Origin: Bacillota bacterium
Lineage (GTDB): Bacteria; Bacillota; Clostridia; Christensenellales; UMGS416
Direction of reading: 5' to 3'
Assembly: GCA_023421955.1 (NCBI GenBank)
Contig: JAEZSE010000039.1
Coordinates: 18,182 to 82,181 of the forward strand
Length of the DNA: 64,000 nt
The notes under the pieces were generated by a model. The model was given only the letters and a program-made list of their open reading frames with translations, was not told the DNA's origin and made no database searches. Within the stretch, counting starts at the first letter, position 1. Each line of letters begins with the position of its first letter. Both the position numbers and the translations under genes were made by a program. Below are positions 16,942 through 26,200 of the stretch, piece by piece.

Positions 16942-18000
16942 TCAGGCCATGTGCCTGTCCAGATAGGCAAGGAAACGATGCCAGTCCTGCCGGGTGAAGA
17001 AATGGCTGCCCTTGCGCATGTGGTAGCCCAGCTTGCCCTCCAGCAGTGCGTCGCCGGGTTGGGGTAGACTGTCCTGATGCAGCAAGCCCTTCAGCCCCAG
17101 CAGCTCCCACGCCTCGCTTGCGGCGGCGCAGCCCAGAAACTCATTTTGTGGGTCAGACCAAAGATCTCCTTCGGCGCTGCCCACGCACAGAAGACGGGGC
17201 GCCACCGCTGCCAGCAGCCAGTGCTGGTCAAAGGGCATCTCGTTTTCCCTGCCGCCGTATTGGGCGAAGTTTTCGCAAAACCAATGGGGGAATGCCTTTG
17301 TGATGCTCTCCACGGTTTCCCCGGTCTTGCCCCTTGCCAGCGCCGCGCCGGAGGAGCCGGACTCGTTAATGAGTGCCGCGGCGAACCGCTCATCCTGCGC
17401 GGCGCACCACAGCGCGGCCTTGCCTAGCCGTGACATCCCCACCACGGCAACCCGCGCCTGGTCCACCTCCGGCACTGTGGCCAGATGGTCCATCACCCGG
17501 CTGGCGCCCCAGGCCCACATCGCGAGCTTGCCCCAGGCGTCCGGCCCTGTCCTCGGGTAGTGGCCAGCCACGCCGGAGGTGAAGCCGTCATCGCCGTCCT
17601 CCGTCACATCATTGCAGCAAAACAGCGCCACAGCATAGCCATTGTCCACAATTTCCTCTACCGGCGTCAGCAGCCCGCCGGGGAAGGGCAGAAATGAAAT
17701 GTGCAGCACCAGCGGCTTTGCCTTGCCATAAGGCAGCACCAGATCCACCGGGAATGCAAACTCCCCTGCCGGTGTGGGGAAACTGAGCCTCACCCGGCGG
17801 TGCAGCGCCTTGCCGCCAAGTGTTTCCATCTCCAGCAGCGTTTCGGCCTTCACCCATGGCGGGGCCGGCGGTGATACGCCGTATTGTACCTTAGCCAGCC
17901 CGTCAAGCAGCTCCGTGCGGCGTCCGGGCCAGTCGGAAGCTTTCATGCCTTGGGGCAGCAGCGGCGGCAAGTTCTGTTCTTTCAGCAGTTGTCCGATCAT
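16942..18000 (-). CDS. CE15-like (glucuronoyl-esterase family) alpha/beta-hydrolase
   Basis: A 352-residue alpha/beta-hydrolase. The nucleophile elbow VVGMSRLGKAALW matches the G-x-SR-x-GK pattern of CE15 glucuronoyl esterases, which cut ester links between lignin and glucuronoxylan. DERFAAALINESGSSGAAL after it and the C-terminal GSHFFTRQDWHRFLAYLDRH (likely catalytic His) also fit. No signal peptide is present from ATG 18000, so a cytoplasmic role on imported oligosaccharides is likely; acetyl-xylan-esterase-like function is the alternative. ATG 18000 has AAAGGAG; the frame upstream to 18120 is probably untranslated. The promoter was not clear. Confidence 0.8.
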   Translation of the reverse strand: MIGQLLKEQNLPPLLPQGMKASDWPGRRTELLDGLAKVQYGVSPPAPPWVKAETLLEMETLGGKALHRRVRLSFPTPAGEFAFPVDLVLPYGKAKPLVLHISFLPFPGGLLTPVEEIVDNGYAVALFCCNDVTEDGDDGFTSGVAGHYPRTGPDAWGKLAMWAWGASRVMDHLATVPEVDQARVAVVGMSRLGKAALWCAAQDERFAAALINESGSSGAALARGKTGETVESITKAFPHWFCENFAQYGGRENEMPFDQHWLLAAVAPRLLCVGSAEGDLWSDPQNEFLGCAAASEAWELLGLKGLLHQDSLPQPGDALLEGKLGYHMRKGSHFFTRQDWHRFLAYLDRHMA

Positions 18001-18215
18001 CCTGTTTTCTCCTTTGATCAAGGGTGCAGTGCCCTTCGCCCATTTGGTTTTCGTGTTATGATCTATTCTGTTAAAACTGCAAATATCCTGCTCCTCTGAA
18101 AGCTGCATCGGCGAAAACACAGGCTCATTGATTTGAAATTCTCCAAAATGAAAATAATACTATCGCAATGGTTCGTAACAATTTTGTGAACAATGGTAAA
18201 ACCAGGCCGGTTCGG

Positions 18216-18244
18216 TTTACACATTGGCTGTTTGTTGGTATAAT
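18216..18244 (+). promoter_or_regulatory. Sigma-A promoter of the DUF1002 gene
   Basis: TTTACA (18216-18221), a 17-bp spacer and TATAAT (18239-18244). Expected +1 near 18251, giving a leader of about 107 nt. Confidence 0.8.
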
Positions 18245-18278
18245 CATGGCATGTTAGGATAAGTAAATAACAAACACA

Positions 18279-18333
18279 AAGCCTTTCAGCCAAAACTGAA
18301 GGGCTTATCCATTGGGGGCCAATCCTGCCCCCA
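18279..18333 (+). promoter_or_regulatory. Two-hairpin 5' leader of the DUF1002 gene
   Basis: AAGCCTTTCAG pairs with CTGAAGGGCTT (18279-18306, one G-T pair), then TGGGGGC pairs perfectly with GCCCCCA (18313-18333). The ribosome site AAAGGATG follows at once. No T-tract follows the hairpins, so control of translation or mRNA stability is more likely than attenuation. Confidence 0.5.
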
Positions 18334-18357
18334 GGGCTTAAGAAAGGATGAAATGCA

Positions 18358-19227
18358 ATGAAGAAACTGATATCCATCGCGCTGGCGGCGCTGATGAGCA
18401 TGACGCTGTTTTCCGGTGTGGCGCTCGCCGACGGCAAAGACAACTCCCGCGTGGTCTATGGCCACGACCTCACCGACAAGCAGAAGGCAAGCCTGGAGGA
18501 GTACTTCGGCGCGCCTGCCGGTGTGAAAGAGCTGGAAGTGACGATTGATGAGGAAAAGGCCTGGCTGGGCAACCTGATCCCGGCGGAAAAGATCGGCAAG
18601 CGGTCGCTCTCCAGCATCTACATCCAGTCCACCGATGAGGGCGCCGGCCTCAAAGTGGAGACGAAGAACATCAACTGGGTCACGCCTGAAATGTATATGG
18701 CGGCGCTCACCACCGCCGGCATTGTGGATGCGGACATCAAAATCGCCGCCCCTGTGGATGTATCCGGCACGGCGGCGCTGGCAGGTGTCTTCAAGGCCTA
18801 TGAGGACATCACCGGTGTTACATTGAGCCGCGACGCCAAGCAGATTGCCGCCGACGAGCTGGCGCTCACCGGCATGCTGGCTGACTATCTGGGCAACAAG
18901 GACGCCACCGAATTGGTCAACGAGCTGAAGACCATGCAGGACCAGCTCAAGGGCAAGACCAAGGAAGAGATCCGTGAGATCGTGGTGCAGACGGCCAAGG
19001 ACCACAACGTCAGCCTGACCGACGGCCAGATTGACCAACTGGTGAACCTGGTGAAGCGCCTCTCCGAGCTGAACATAGACCCCGCGCTGTTTGCCCAGCA
19101 GGCCAAGCAGCTGCAGGCGATCACCGACAAGCTGGGTGGGCTCACGCAGGCCACCGGCGACCTGGGCAGCTGGTTCACCAAGGCCTGGGATGACTTCACC
19201 AAGTGGCTGAAGGGCATCTTCGGCTGA
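18358..19227 (+). CDS. DUF1002-domain secreted protein
   Basis: 289 residues with a Sec signal peptide (1-25, cleavage after ALA-DG). The body matches DUF1002 proteins of clostridia and bacilli: an early VVYGHDLTDKQKASLEEYFG, a central NINWVTPEMYMAALTTAGIVDADIKIAAP block, then a long helical region (KTKEEIREIVVQTAKDHNVSLTDGQIDQLVNLV) and a Trp-rich tail. The function of the family is unknown. It stands alone, with its own promoter, structured leader and terminator, which suggests a well-expressed monocistronic gene. Confidence 0.9.
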   Translation: MKKLISIALAALMSMTLFSGVALADGKDNSRVVYGHDLTDKQKASLEEYFGAPAGVKELEVTIDEEKAWLGNLIPAEKIGKRSLSSIYIQSTDEGAGLKVETKNINWVTPEMYMAALTTAGIVDADIKIAAPVDVSGTAALAGVFKAYEDITGVTLSRDAKQIAADELALTGMLADYLGNKDATELVNELKTMQDQLKGKTKEEIREIVVQTAKDHNVSLTDGQIDQLVNLVKRLSELNIDPALFAQQAKQLQAITDKLGGLTQATGDLGSWFTKAWDDFTKWLKGIFG

Positions 19228-19252
19228 GGCACAGAAACTCTGAGATCAACCA

Positions 19253-19287
19253 ACGCCCCCGCGCAAGTCTTACGCGGGGGCGTTTTT
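19253..19287 (+). terminator. Intrinsic terminator of the DUF1002 gene
   Basis: ACGCCCCCGCG / CGCGGGGGCGT perfect 11-bp stem, 9-nt loop, followed by TTTTT. Confidence 0.92.
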
Positions 19288-19306
19288 CATTGATTCTTTC
19301 CTTGGC

Positions 19307-19622
19307 AGTAGGGGCCGGGCTCCGTCCCGGCCCGTACATAGAGAGAAAGCTCTTTGCTGTACTTCATAAACCTTGCTGTATGGGACATGAGTGAAACAAA
19401 GAACATGGCGGTCCATGTACGGGCGGGGCTCTGTACCCGCCCGATGTAGAAGATGTTAGTGGGAGTCAGACTTGAGATGCGATTATTTGCCCATGAATAG
19501 CCGAATGGCCTTCACTCCGTCCAGTCCGATTGCTGCATGCCTACGGGCAGAAATCCCCCCGCCGCTTTGGCGGCACCCCCCTTGAATCGATGCCTTGGCA
19601 TCGACAAGGGCGGGTAGGGAGA
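19307..19622 (+). repeat. Families C, C-prime and A/B in one gap
   Basis: 19307-19335 is family C (GGGCCGGG/CCCGGCCC after TAGGGG). 19404-19446 is a variant with stem CGGGCGGG/CCCGCCCG preceded by ATGGCGGTC and nearly identical to 53454-53497. 19550-19622 is family A/B with stems GCCGC/GCGGC and TCGATGCC/GGCATCGA. The gap 19288-19652 holds no other feature. Confidence 0.82.
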
Positions 19623-19652
19623 GTGGTCTTTAATAAATTCAGAACACGCCTC

Positions 19653-22600
19653 CTACGCTATCGTCTCCTCGTCCTCCATCTCTTTTTCTTTCATCCCGGC
19701 CAGCACCTTTTCCAGCTCTTCCGGCGGCATCGGCTTGTAATAATAGAACCCCTGCACCTCGTCGCACTGCTCATGCCCCAGCAACACCAGCTGCTCTGCG
19801 TTTTCCACACCCTCCGCGATCACTTTGATGCGCAGGCTTTTTGCCAGGTTGATAATCACCTTTGTAATTGCCAGATCCTTTTCGTTTTTCTCCATGCCCT
19901 GCACAAACTGCATGTCGATCTTGATGCGGTCCACCGGCAGCTGTTTCAGGCGGCTCAGCGAGGAATACTCTGTGCCGAAATCATCAATGGACAGCTGCAC
20001 GCCGATTTGCTTCAGCTGGTTCAGCAGCCCAATGATGTAGACCGGTTCCCGGATTGCCACGCTTTCAGTCACTTCCAACTCGAGCCTTTCCGGGGCAAGG
20101 CGGTGCTTTTCCAGCATCTGCCTGAGCTGTTCGGCAAACTGTGGGTTGTGGAGCTGGATGGCGGAAATGTTCGCCGCAATGCGGATGGGCGGCAGCCCCT
20201 TGGCCTGCCAGGCGCTGGCCTGGGCGCAGGCCTGGCGCAGCACCCAGTCGCCGATGGTGCCAATGAGCCCTGTCTTTTCTGCCAGGGGGATGAACACACC
20301 CGGTGATACCTGCCCGAATTGCGGGTGGGACCAGCGCAACAGCGCTTCCACACCCACAATCCTTTGGCTTTTCAGCGCGATCTGCGGCTGGTAATATACC
20401 ATAAGCTCTCCTCTATCCAGTGCCCGATAGAGGTCGTTTGACAACTGGGCCTTATACCTGGTTTCCTCTTTCATATCCTCCGAGCAGAAAAGATATTGGT
20501 TTTTGCCCTTATCCTTGGCGCGATTCACTGCGATGTCTGCGTTTTTCAGGAGTGTGTCGGTGTTGTCACCATCCTGCGGATATACTGCGATGCCGGCACT
20601 GGCCGTCACAAAAAACTCCTGGCCCTGCAGTTGGAGCGGCCCGTCAAACAGCCCCATGAGTGAGTTCGTCACCTTCACGATGTCCTGTCTGGACTCCATG
20701 TTGTTGAGCATGATCAGGAACTCGTCGCCGCCAAAGCGGGAGACCGTGTCGCTCTTGCGCACACTGCCGGTCAGCTTGCGGGCCACTTCGCGGATCAGTG
20801 CATCACCAAGGCGGTGGCCCAGTGTGTCGTTCAGGCTTTTGAAGGAGTCCAGATCCAGAAAGATCACCGCGATCATCGTAGCGTTCCGCTTTGCCAGGTG
20901 GATGGCCTGTTCGGTGCGGTCGGTGAAAAGCCGCCGGTTGGGCAGCGCTGTCAGGTGGTCGTGATAGGCCATAAACTCGATTTCCCGCTCGGCAGCCAGC
21001 CGCGAAAGGGAGTCGGCGAAAATGTTGGAGAGCACTTTTATTGTCTCGATCTGATCCGCGAGCAAAGTGGATTTCTCCTGGTATGCCAGCCCCAGAAACC
21101 CCATGCATGCGCCTGAGAGCACAATCGGGTGCGAGAGCACCGACGTGATCTGGTTTTCCGCCATGAACGCCGCCCACTGGTGCAGCTCACGTAGCCCGCT
21201 GTTGTCGGTAACGGGGCCGGCGGACAAAATGCCGATGAGCACCTGGTTTGCGCTTTCATCCTGAACCAGGCACTTCCGGGTTTTCTGCCCTTGCCACACC
21301 GTCACATCGGCCACGCTGTCGCCCTCGGTGTTGATCAGGCAGAGAAACGATGTTTTGGCAGATAAACAGGCCGCTGCCTGCCTGAGTGCCTGGCTCATCT
21401 TGTCCTGACGGTTGTCCTCAGTAATGCTCACCATCTGCGCCGACACCTCGGAGATGAGCTTCTGATACCGGTTCTTGTCTGCATTTTCCTTCAGGCGCCG
21501 CACATACACCGTGTTCACATACAACGCGATCCAGATTGACAGCGCAAGGATGCCTAAGCGGACCAGGTAGTCGCTGGAGTTCACATCAACGAGCTTGTTT
21601 GGCGCGGCAATCCACATGAGTGCCTGCGTGAGCAACGTCGTGATGGATGCTCCCACCAGCAGCCTGCGGTTGTTGAACAGCATGGAAAGCACAATGAAGA
21701 TGAATGGGAATGCCCAGATGGTGATGCCTGCGGAGCTCATGAAGCTCAGCGTGACGATCGGAATCGTCGCCATGGCGATGCCGATGATCAGACTCTCAAG
21801 GTTTTGATTTTTCTTACTGAGTTTCTGCAGGAGCGCTACCATAATGCCCGCCGCCAGCAGCATGCCTGTCAACACAGCCACCTCGCCCAGCGGCCTTCCG
21901 TCAATCAAATGCTGCGTCAGGAAATAAATCACCGATCCGCTCATCAGCACCACCGCCATGAAAAACAACAGGCTGGAACGGGTCTGGCTGTTCATGATGA
22001 TCTCCAGCTCGTTGTCGGCTGGCTTCACCATCAGGCTGTGCTTGCGCATATTGTGGTCCACCACGAGAATCGGGATCAGAAAGGCCAGCGGCGCCATCTG
22101 TGGGATGGGAAGCAGCCAATAGGTGCTGTTGACCAGGTCGGTGACCGTGCCCAGCAGGATTGCTGCGCCAAAGGCAAGCAGCAGGGCAAGCGCCTGGTTG
22201 CCGCGGTCATCCTCCCGGCATCGGTGCCACTGCCTGAAGAACAGCGCCATCGTGATGATCGCGCCGGCCGCCAGATAGGTGTAGAAGAAGTAGTCCCAGC
22301 CGTTGTTCACCTGCTCGTTGACCCAAAGGCTGCCCACTTTCACCAGGTGGTATTGGGATTCTGCCATCGGGGTTGAAAGGGAAAACACCCACGCGCACAG
22401 CACCGCCGGCAGATAGATGGGCACATACACCCAGCGCCGGGTCAGCAGTTTGTCATACCCTGTGAAGCTTAACGTGAAATGCACGATTACAGAAAATATT
22501 ACGCTCCAACCTAGAGCCGCCACTCGCCGCCAAACCAGGCATTGCGCTGCTGTGGGTGCTATTGTGGCTGCCGAAAACCCGAAGGCCCACAGCCCCAACA

Positions 22601-22736
22601 GAAAGCTGATCACGAAAAACAACCTGTTTTCCAGTGCCCGCCGCCCCGCCATGAGGATGTTGACACCCATGAACATGCTCATCGAGCTGATGACCAGAAA
22701 CACGATGGTGAAGAATACAGCGGTTTGTGTGTGCAT
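19653..22736 (-). CDS. 7TM-GAF-GGDEF-EAL cyclic-di-GMP signalling protein
   Basis: A 1027-residue membrane regulator. An N-terminal histidine-kinase-type 7TM sensor (about 1-235) is followed by a second cluster of membrane helices (about 255-415), a GAF-like segment (about 430-575), GGDEF (about 590-745) and EAL (about 760-1015). The cyclase has FGGDEF and an intact inhibitory RxxD (RKSD, five residues before GGDEF). The phosphodiesterase has EALLRW, LEVTES, DDFGTEYSS (Gly to Glu in the usual GTGYSS), DRIKID and AEGVE, so both catalytic centres look usable. ATG 22736 has GGAG. It is divergent from rpoB. Confidence 0.93.
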   Translation of the reverse strand: MHTQTAVFFTIVFLVISSMSMFMGVNILMAGRRALENRLFFVISFLLGLWAFGFSAATIAPTAAQCLVWRRVAALGWSVIFSVIVHFTLSFTGYDKLLTRRWVYVPIYLPAVLCAWVFSLSTPMAESQYHLVKVGSLWVNEQVNNGWDYFFYTYLAAGAIITMALFFRQWHRCREDDRGNQALALLLAFGAAILLGTVTDLVNSTYWLLPIPQMAPLAFLIPILVVDHNMRKHSLMVKPADNELEIIMNSQTRSSLLFFMAVVLMSGSVIYFLTQHLIDGRPLGEVAVLTGMLLAAGIMVALLQKLSKKNQNLESLIIGIAMATIPIVTLSFMSSAGITIWAFPFIFIVLSMLFNNRRLLVGASITTLLTQALMWIAAPNKLVDVNSSDYLVRLGILALSIWIALYVNTVYVRRLKENADKNRYQKLISEVSAQMVSITEDNRQDKMSQALRQAAACLSAKTSFLCLINTEGDSVADVTVWQGQKTRKCLVQDESANQVLIGILSAGPVTDNSGLRELHQWAAFMAENQITSVLSHPIVLSGACMGFLGLAYQEKSTLLADQIETIKVLSNIFADSLSRLAAEREIEFMAYHDHLTALPNRRLFTDRTEQAIHLAKRNATMIAVIFLDLDSFKSLNDTLGHRLGDALIREVARKLTGSVRKSDTVSRFGGDEFLIMLNNMESRQDIVKVTNSLMGLFDGPLQLQGQEFFVTASAGIAVYPQDGDNTDTLLKNADIAVNRAKDKGKNQYLFCSEDMKEETRYKAQLSNDLYRALDRGELMVYYQPQIALKSQRIVGVEALLRWSHPQFGQVSPGVFIPLAEKTGLIGTIGDWVLRQACAQASAWQAKGLPPIRIAANISAIQLHNPQFAEQLRQMLEKHRLAPERLELEVTESVAIREPVYIIGLLNQLKQIGVQLSIDDFGTEYSSLSRLKQLPVDRIKIDMQFVQGMEKNEKDLAITKVIINLAKSLRIKVIAEGVENAEQLVLLGHEQCDEVQGFYYYKPMPPEELEKVLAGMKEKEMEDEETIA

Positions 22737-23029
22737 GGCAATCTCCGGCGCCGCATGTTGGGATGGCTAGCATGCTTTATATGCCCCGCTGTGGCACCGA
22801 ATTATCACTTTTCGTATAAATTCATATAAGAAATATGCGGGTCCCAACCGACCGTATGAGCGAATGAAAGAAATCTCAACAGAATTATTGCTTCTCATTG
22901 CCACCAGTCACAACATATGGTAGAATACACCCATTCTTGTTGAAGAAACCGGCTGACCTGTCGCAACCGGAGCATGACGGAAACATTTTGTCTACTTATG
23001 AAATTTATTGAAACTTTTTTAGGTTTTTG

Positions 23030-23058
23030 TTGACACACCTTGACATCTTTGTTAAAAT
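23030..23058 (+). promoter_or_regulatory. rpoB promoter
   Basis: TTGACA (23030-23035), 17-bp spacer, TAAAAT (23053-23058); +1 expected near 23065, giving a leader of about 148 nt. A second TATAAT at 23145-23150 lacks a good -35. The 22737-23029 stretch shows no gene. Confidence 0.85.
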
Positions 23059-23212
23059 AGGCATCTGCGTTAATATGGGATAGACTGCCACACATCGCCG
23101 GAGATTTCTTCGGTTTTTCGGCCATGTGGGGTGGGGGTTTCTTGTATAATGCGCCTGTTTTCGAATTTCGATGCAGGGATCCGATGACCATATTTAGGGG
23201 TGATTCGGTTAC

Positions 23213-26200
23213 ATGACCCATGAAGTAAAGGTACACGAGTTCAACACTGGCCGACGCAACAGAATGACCTTTTCCAAAATCAAGGAAGTCCTTGAGATCC
23301 CCGACCTGCTCAATATCCAGAAGGCTTCCTACAAGCGGTTTCTAGACCGCGACCTAAGGGAAGTCCTCAAAGACATTTCCCCCATCACCGACTATACCAA
23401 CACGTTGAGCCTTGAGCTTGTCGACTACCGCGTGGAAGACGAGCCCAAGTATTCGGTCGTGGAATGCAAGGAGCGTGACGTCACCTATGCCGCGCCCCTG
23501 AAGGTCAAGGTGCGCCTGGTCAACCACGAGACCGGCGAATTGAAGGAGCAGGAGGTGTTCATGGGCGATTTTCCGCTCATGACCGACCAGGGCACCTTCA
23601 TCATCAACGGCGCCGAGCGCGTCATTGTCAGCCAATTGGTCCGTTCCCCCGGCGTGGTTTATGACCAGTCGCTGGACAAAAACGGCGTGCCGCTGTTTGC
23701 CTCCACAATGATCCCCAACCGGGGCGCGTGGCTGGAGTTTGAATCAGACTCCGCCGGCATCCTGTGGGTGCGTATCGACCGCACCAGGAAACTGCCTGCC
23801 ACGGTGATGATCCGCGCGCTGGGTTACGGCGCCGATTTCCAGATCACCGAGCTCCTTGGCGACGAGGAACACCTCAATGCCACTCTGGAAAAAGACAACG
23901 CCAAGAATGAAGACGAGGGTCTGCTGGAGATCTACCGGCGCATCCGCCCCGGCGAGCCGCCGGTCGTGGAAAGCGCCCGCACGATGCTGAACTCCCTGTT
24001 CTTTGACCCCCGGCGTTATGATCTGGCCCGCGTGGGCCGCTACAAGCTCAACAAGAAGCTGGCGCTGGCGATGCGCATCATGCACCGCGTGGCAGCCGAC
24101 GATATCGTGAACCCCGAAACCGGCGAGGTGTTTGCCCGCGCCGGTGAAAAGATCACCCGTGAGGTGGCATGGGCCATCCAGAACTCGGGCATCAATTCGG
24201 TGGACATCCAGCTGGAGAGCCGGAGGCTCCGCGTGCTTGGCAACAACTTTGTGGATGCCACCCAGCACCTGGCGCCCTTTGGCATCAATATGGAGAGCAT
24301 CGAGGAGCTCCGGCGCACTGACCGCGACGCCGCCGCAGCACTCGAGGGGCTGCTTTCCGAAAAGGTGCATTACCCCACGCTGCAGGAAGTGATCGGCCAG
24401 GCCGAGGGCAAGGATATCCGCGCCCTGCTCATCGATAACAAGGACCGGCTTGTGCCCAAGTATATCTATCCGGATGATGTGCTGGCCGGCTTCAGCTACA
24501 TGATCGGCCTGTTCCACAACGTGGGCCTGACCGACGACATTGATCATCTGGGCAACCGCCGCGTCCGCAGTGTGGGCGAGCTGCTTCAAAACCAGATCCG
24601 CATCGGCCTTGCAAGGCTGGAGCGTGTGGTCAAGGAGCGCATGGCCATCCAGGATCAGGACAACCTGACGCCCCAGAGCCTGATCAACATCAGGCCCGTC
24701 ACCGCGGCGATCAAGGAGTTCTTCGGCTCCTCGCAGCTGTCGCACTTTATGGACCAGACCAACCCGCTGGCCGAGCTGACCAACAAGCGCAGGCTTTCGG
24801 CATTGGGCCCCGGCGGTTTGAACCGTGACCGCGCCAGCTTCGACGTGCGCGACGTCCATCACTCCCACTACGGCCGCATGTGCCCCATTGAGACCCCTGA
24901 AGGCCCCAACATCGGCCTGATCGGCTCGCTGGCCATTTATGCCCGCATCAACGATTACGGTTTCATCGAGTCCCCCTACCGCAAGGTGGACAAGAAGAAC
25001 CGCGTCGTACTGGACGAGATCGTCTATATGACTGCCGATGAGGAAGACCAATATATCGTCGCCCAGGCCAACGAGCCCACCGACGAGGCCGGCCACTTCC
25101 TGCATGAGCGTGTCGCGGCCCGCGCCCACAAAGACATCATCGTGGCCCATCAGGATGAAATCGACTTCATGGACGTTTCGCCCAAGCAGGTCGTCTCCGT
25201 GGCCACGGCAATGATTCCGTTCCTCGAAAATGACGACGCCTCCCGCGCCCTGATGGGTTCCAACATGCAGCGCCAGGCGGTTCCGCTTCTCAAAACCGAG
25301 GCCCCGATCATCGGCACCGGCATCGAGGGCCGCGCGGCCCGTGACTCCGGCGTGGCGTTGGTTTCCAAGGTGGATGGCGTGGTGGAGAAGGTCACGGCCA
25401 ACCGCGTGAGCATTCGCGGCAACGACAAGCAGCTGTATCACTACGACTTGCTGAAGTTCATGCGCTCCAACCAGGGCACCTGCATCACGCAGAAGCCCAT
25501 CGTGATCAAGGGCGAGGTCATCAAAAAGGGCGATGTGATCGCCGATGGCCCCAGCACCGACCAGGGCGAGCTGGCATTGGGCCGCAACATTCTGGTGGGT
25601 TTCATGAGCTGGGAAGGCTACAACTACGAGGACGCCATCCTGATCAGCGAGAAGCTCGTGAAGGAAGACGTGTTCACCTCCATTCACATCGAGGAGTATG
25701 AATCCGAGGCCCGCGACACGAAGCTTGGGCCGGAGGAAATCACCCGCGAAATCCCCAACGTGGGTGAAGACGCGCTGAAAGACCTTAACGAGCGCGGTAT
25801 CATCCGCGTGGGCGCCGAAGTCCGCTCCGGCGACATTCTGGTTGGCAAGGTTACACCCAAGGGCGAAACCGAGCTGAACCCGGAAGAGAAGCTCCTGCGC
25901 GCGATTTTCGGCGAAAAGGCCCGCGAGGTGCGCGACACCAGTTTGCGCGTGCCCCACGGCGAGAGCGGCATCATCGTGGATGTGAAGGTGTTCACCCGCG
26001 AAAACCACGACGAGCTGCCCCCGGGCGTCAATGAAATGGTGCGCGTCTACATCGCGCAGCGCCGCAAGATCAGCGTGGGCGATAAAATGGCCGGCCGCCA
26101 CGGCAACAAGGGCGTTATCTCGAGGATCCTCCCCGAGGAAGACATGCCCTTCCTGCCAGACGGCACACCGCTGCAGATCGTGCTGAACCCGCTGGGCGTG

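Noticed and set aside
23145..23150. Second rpoB promoter
   Set aside because: TATAAT is present but has neither a -35 partner nor an extended -10, so it is mentioned only as a possibility.
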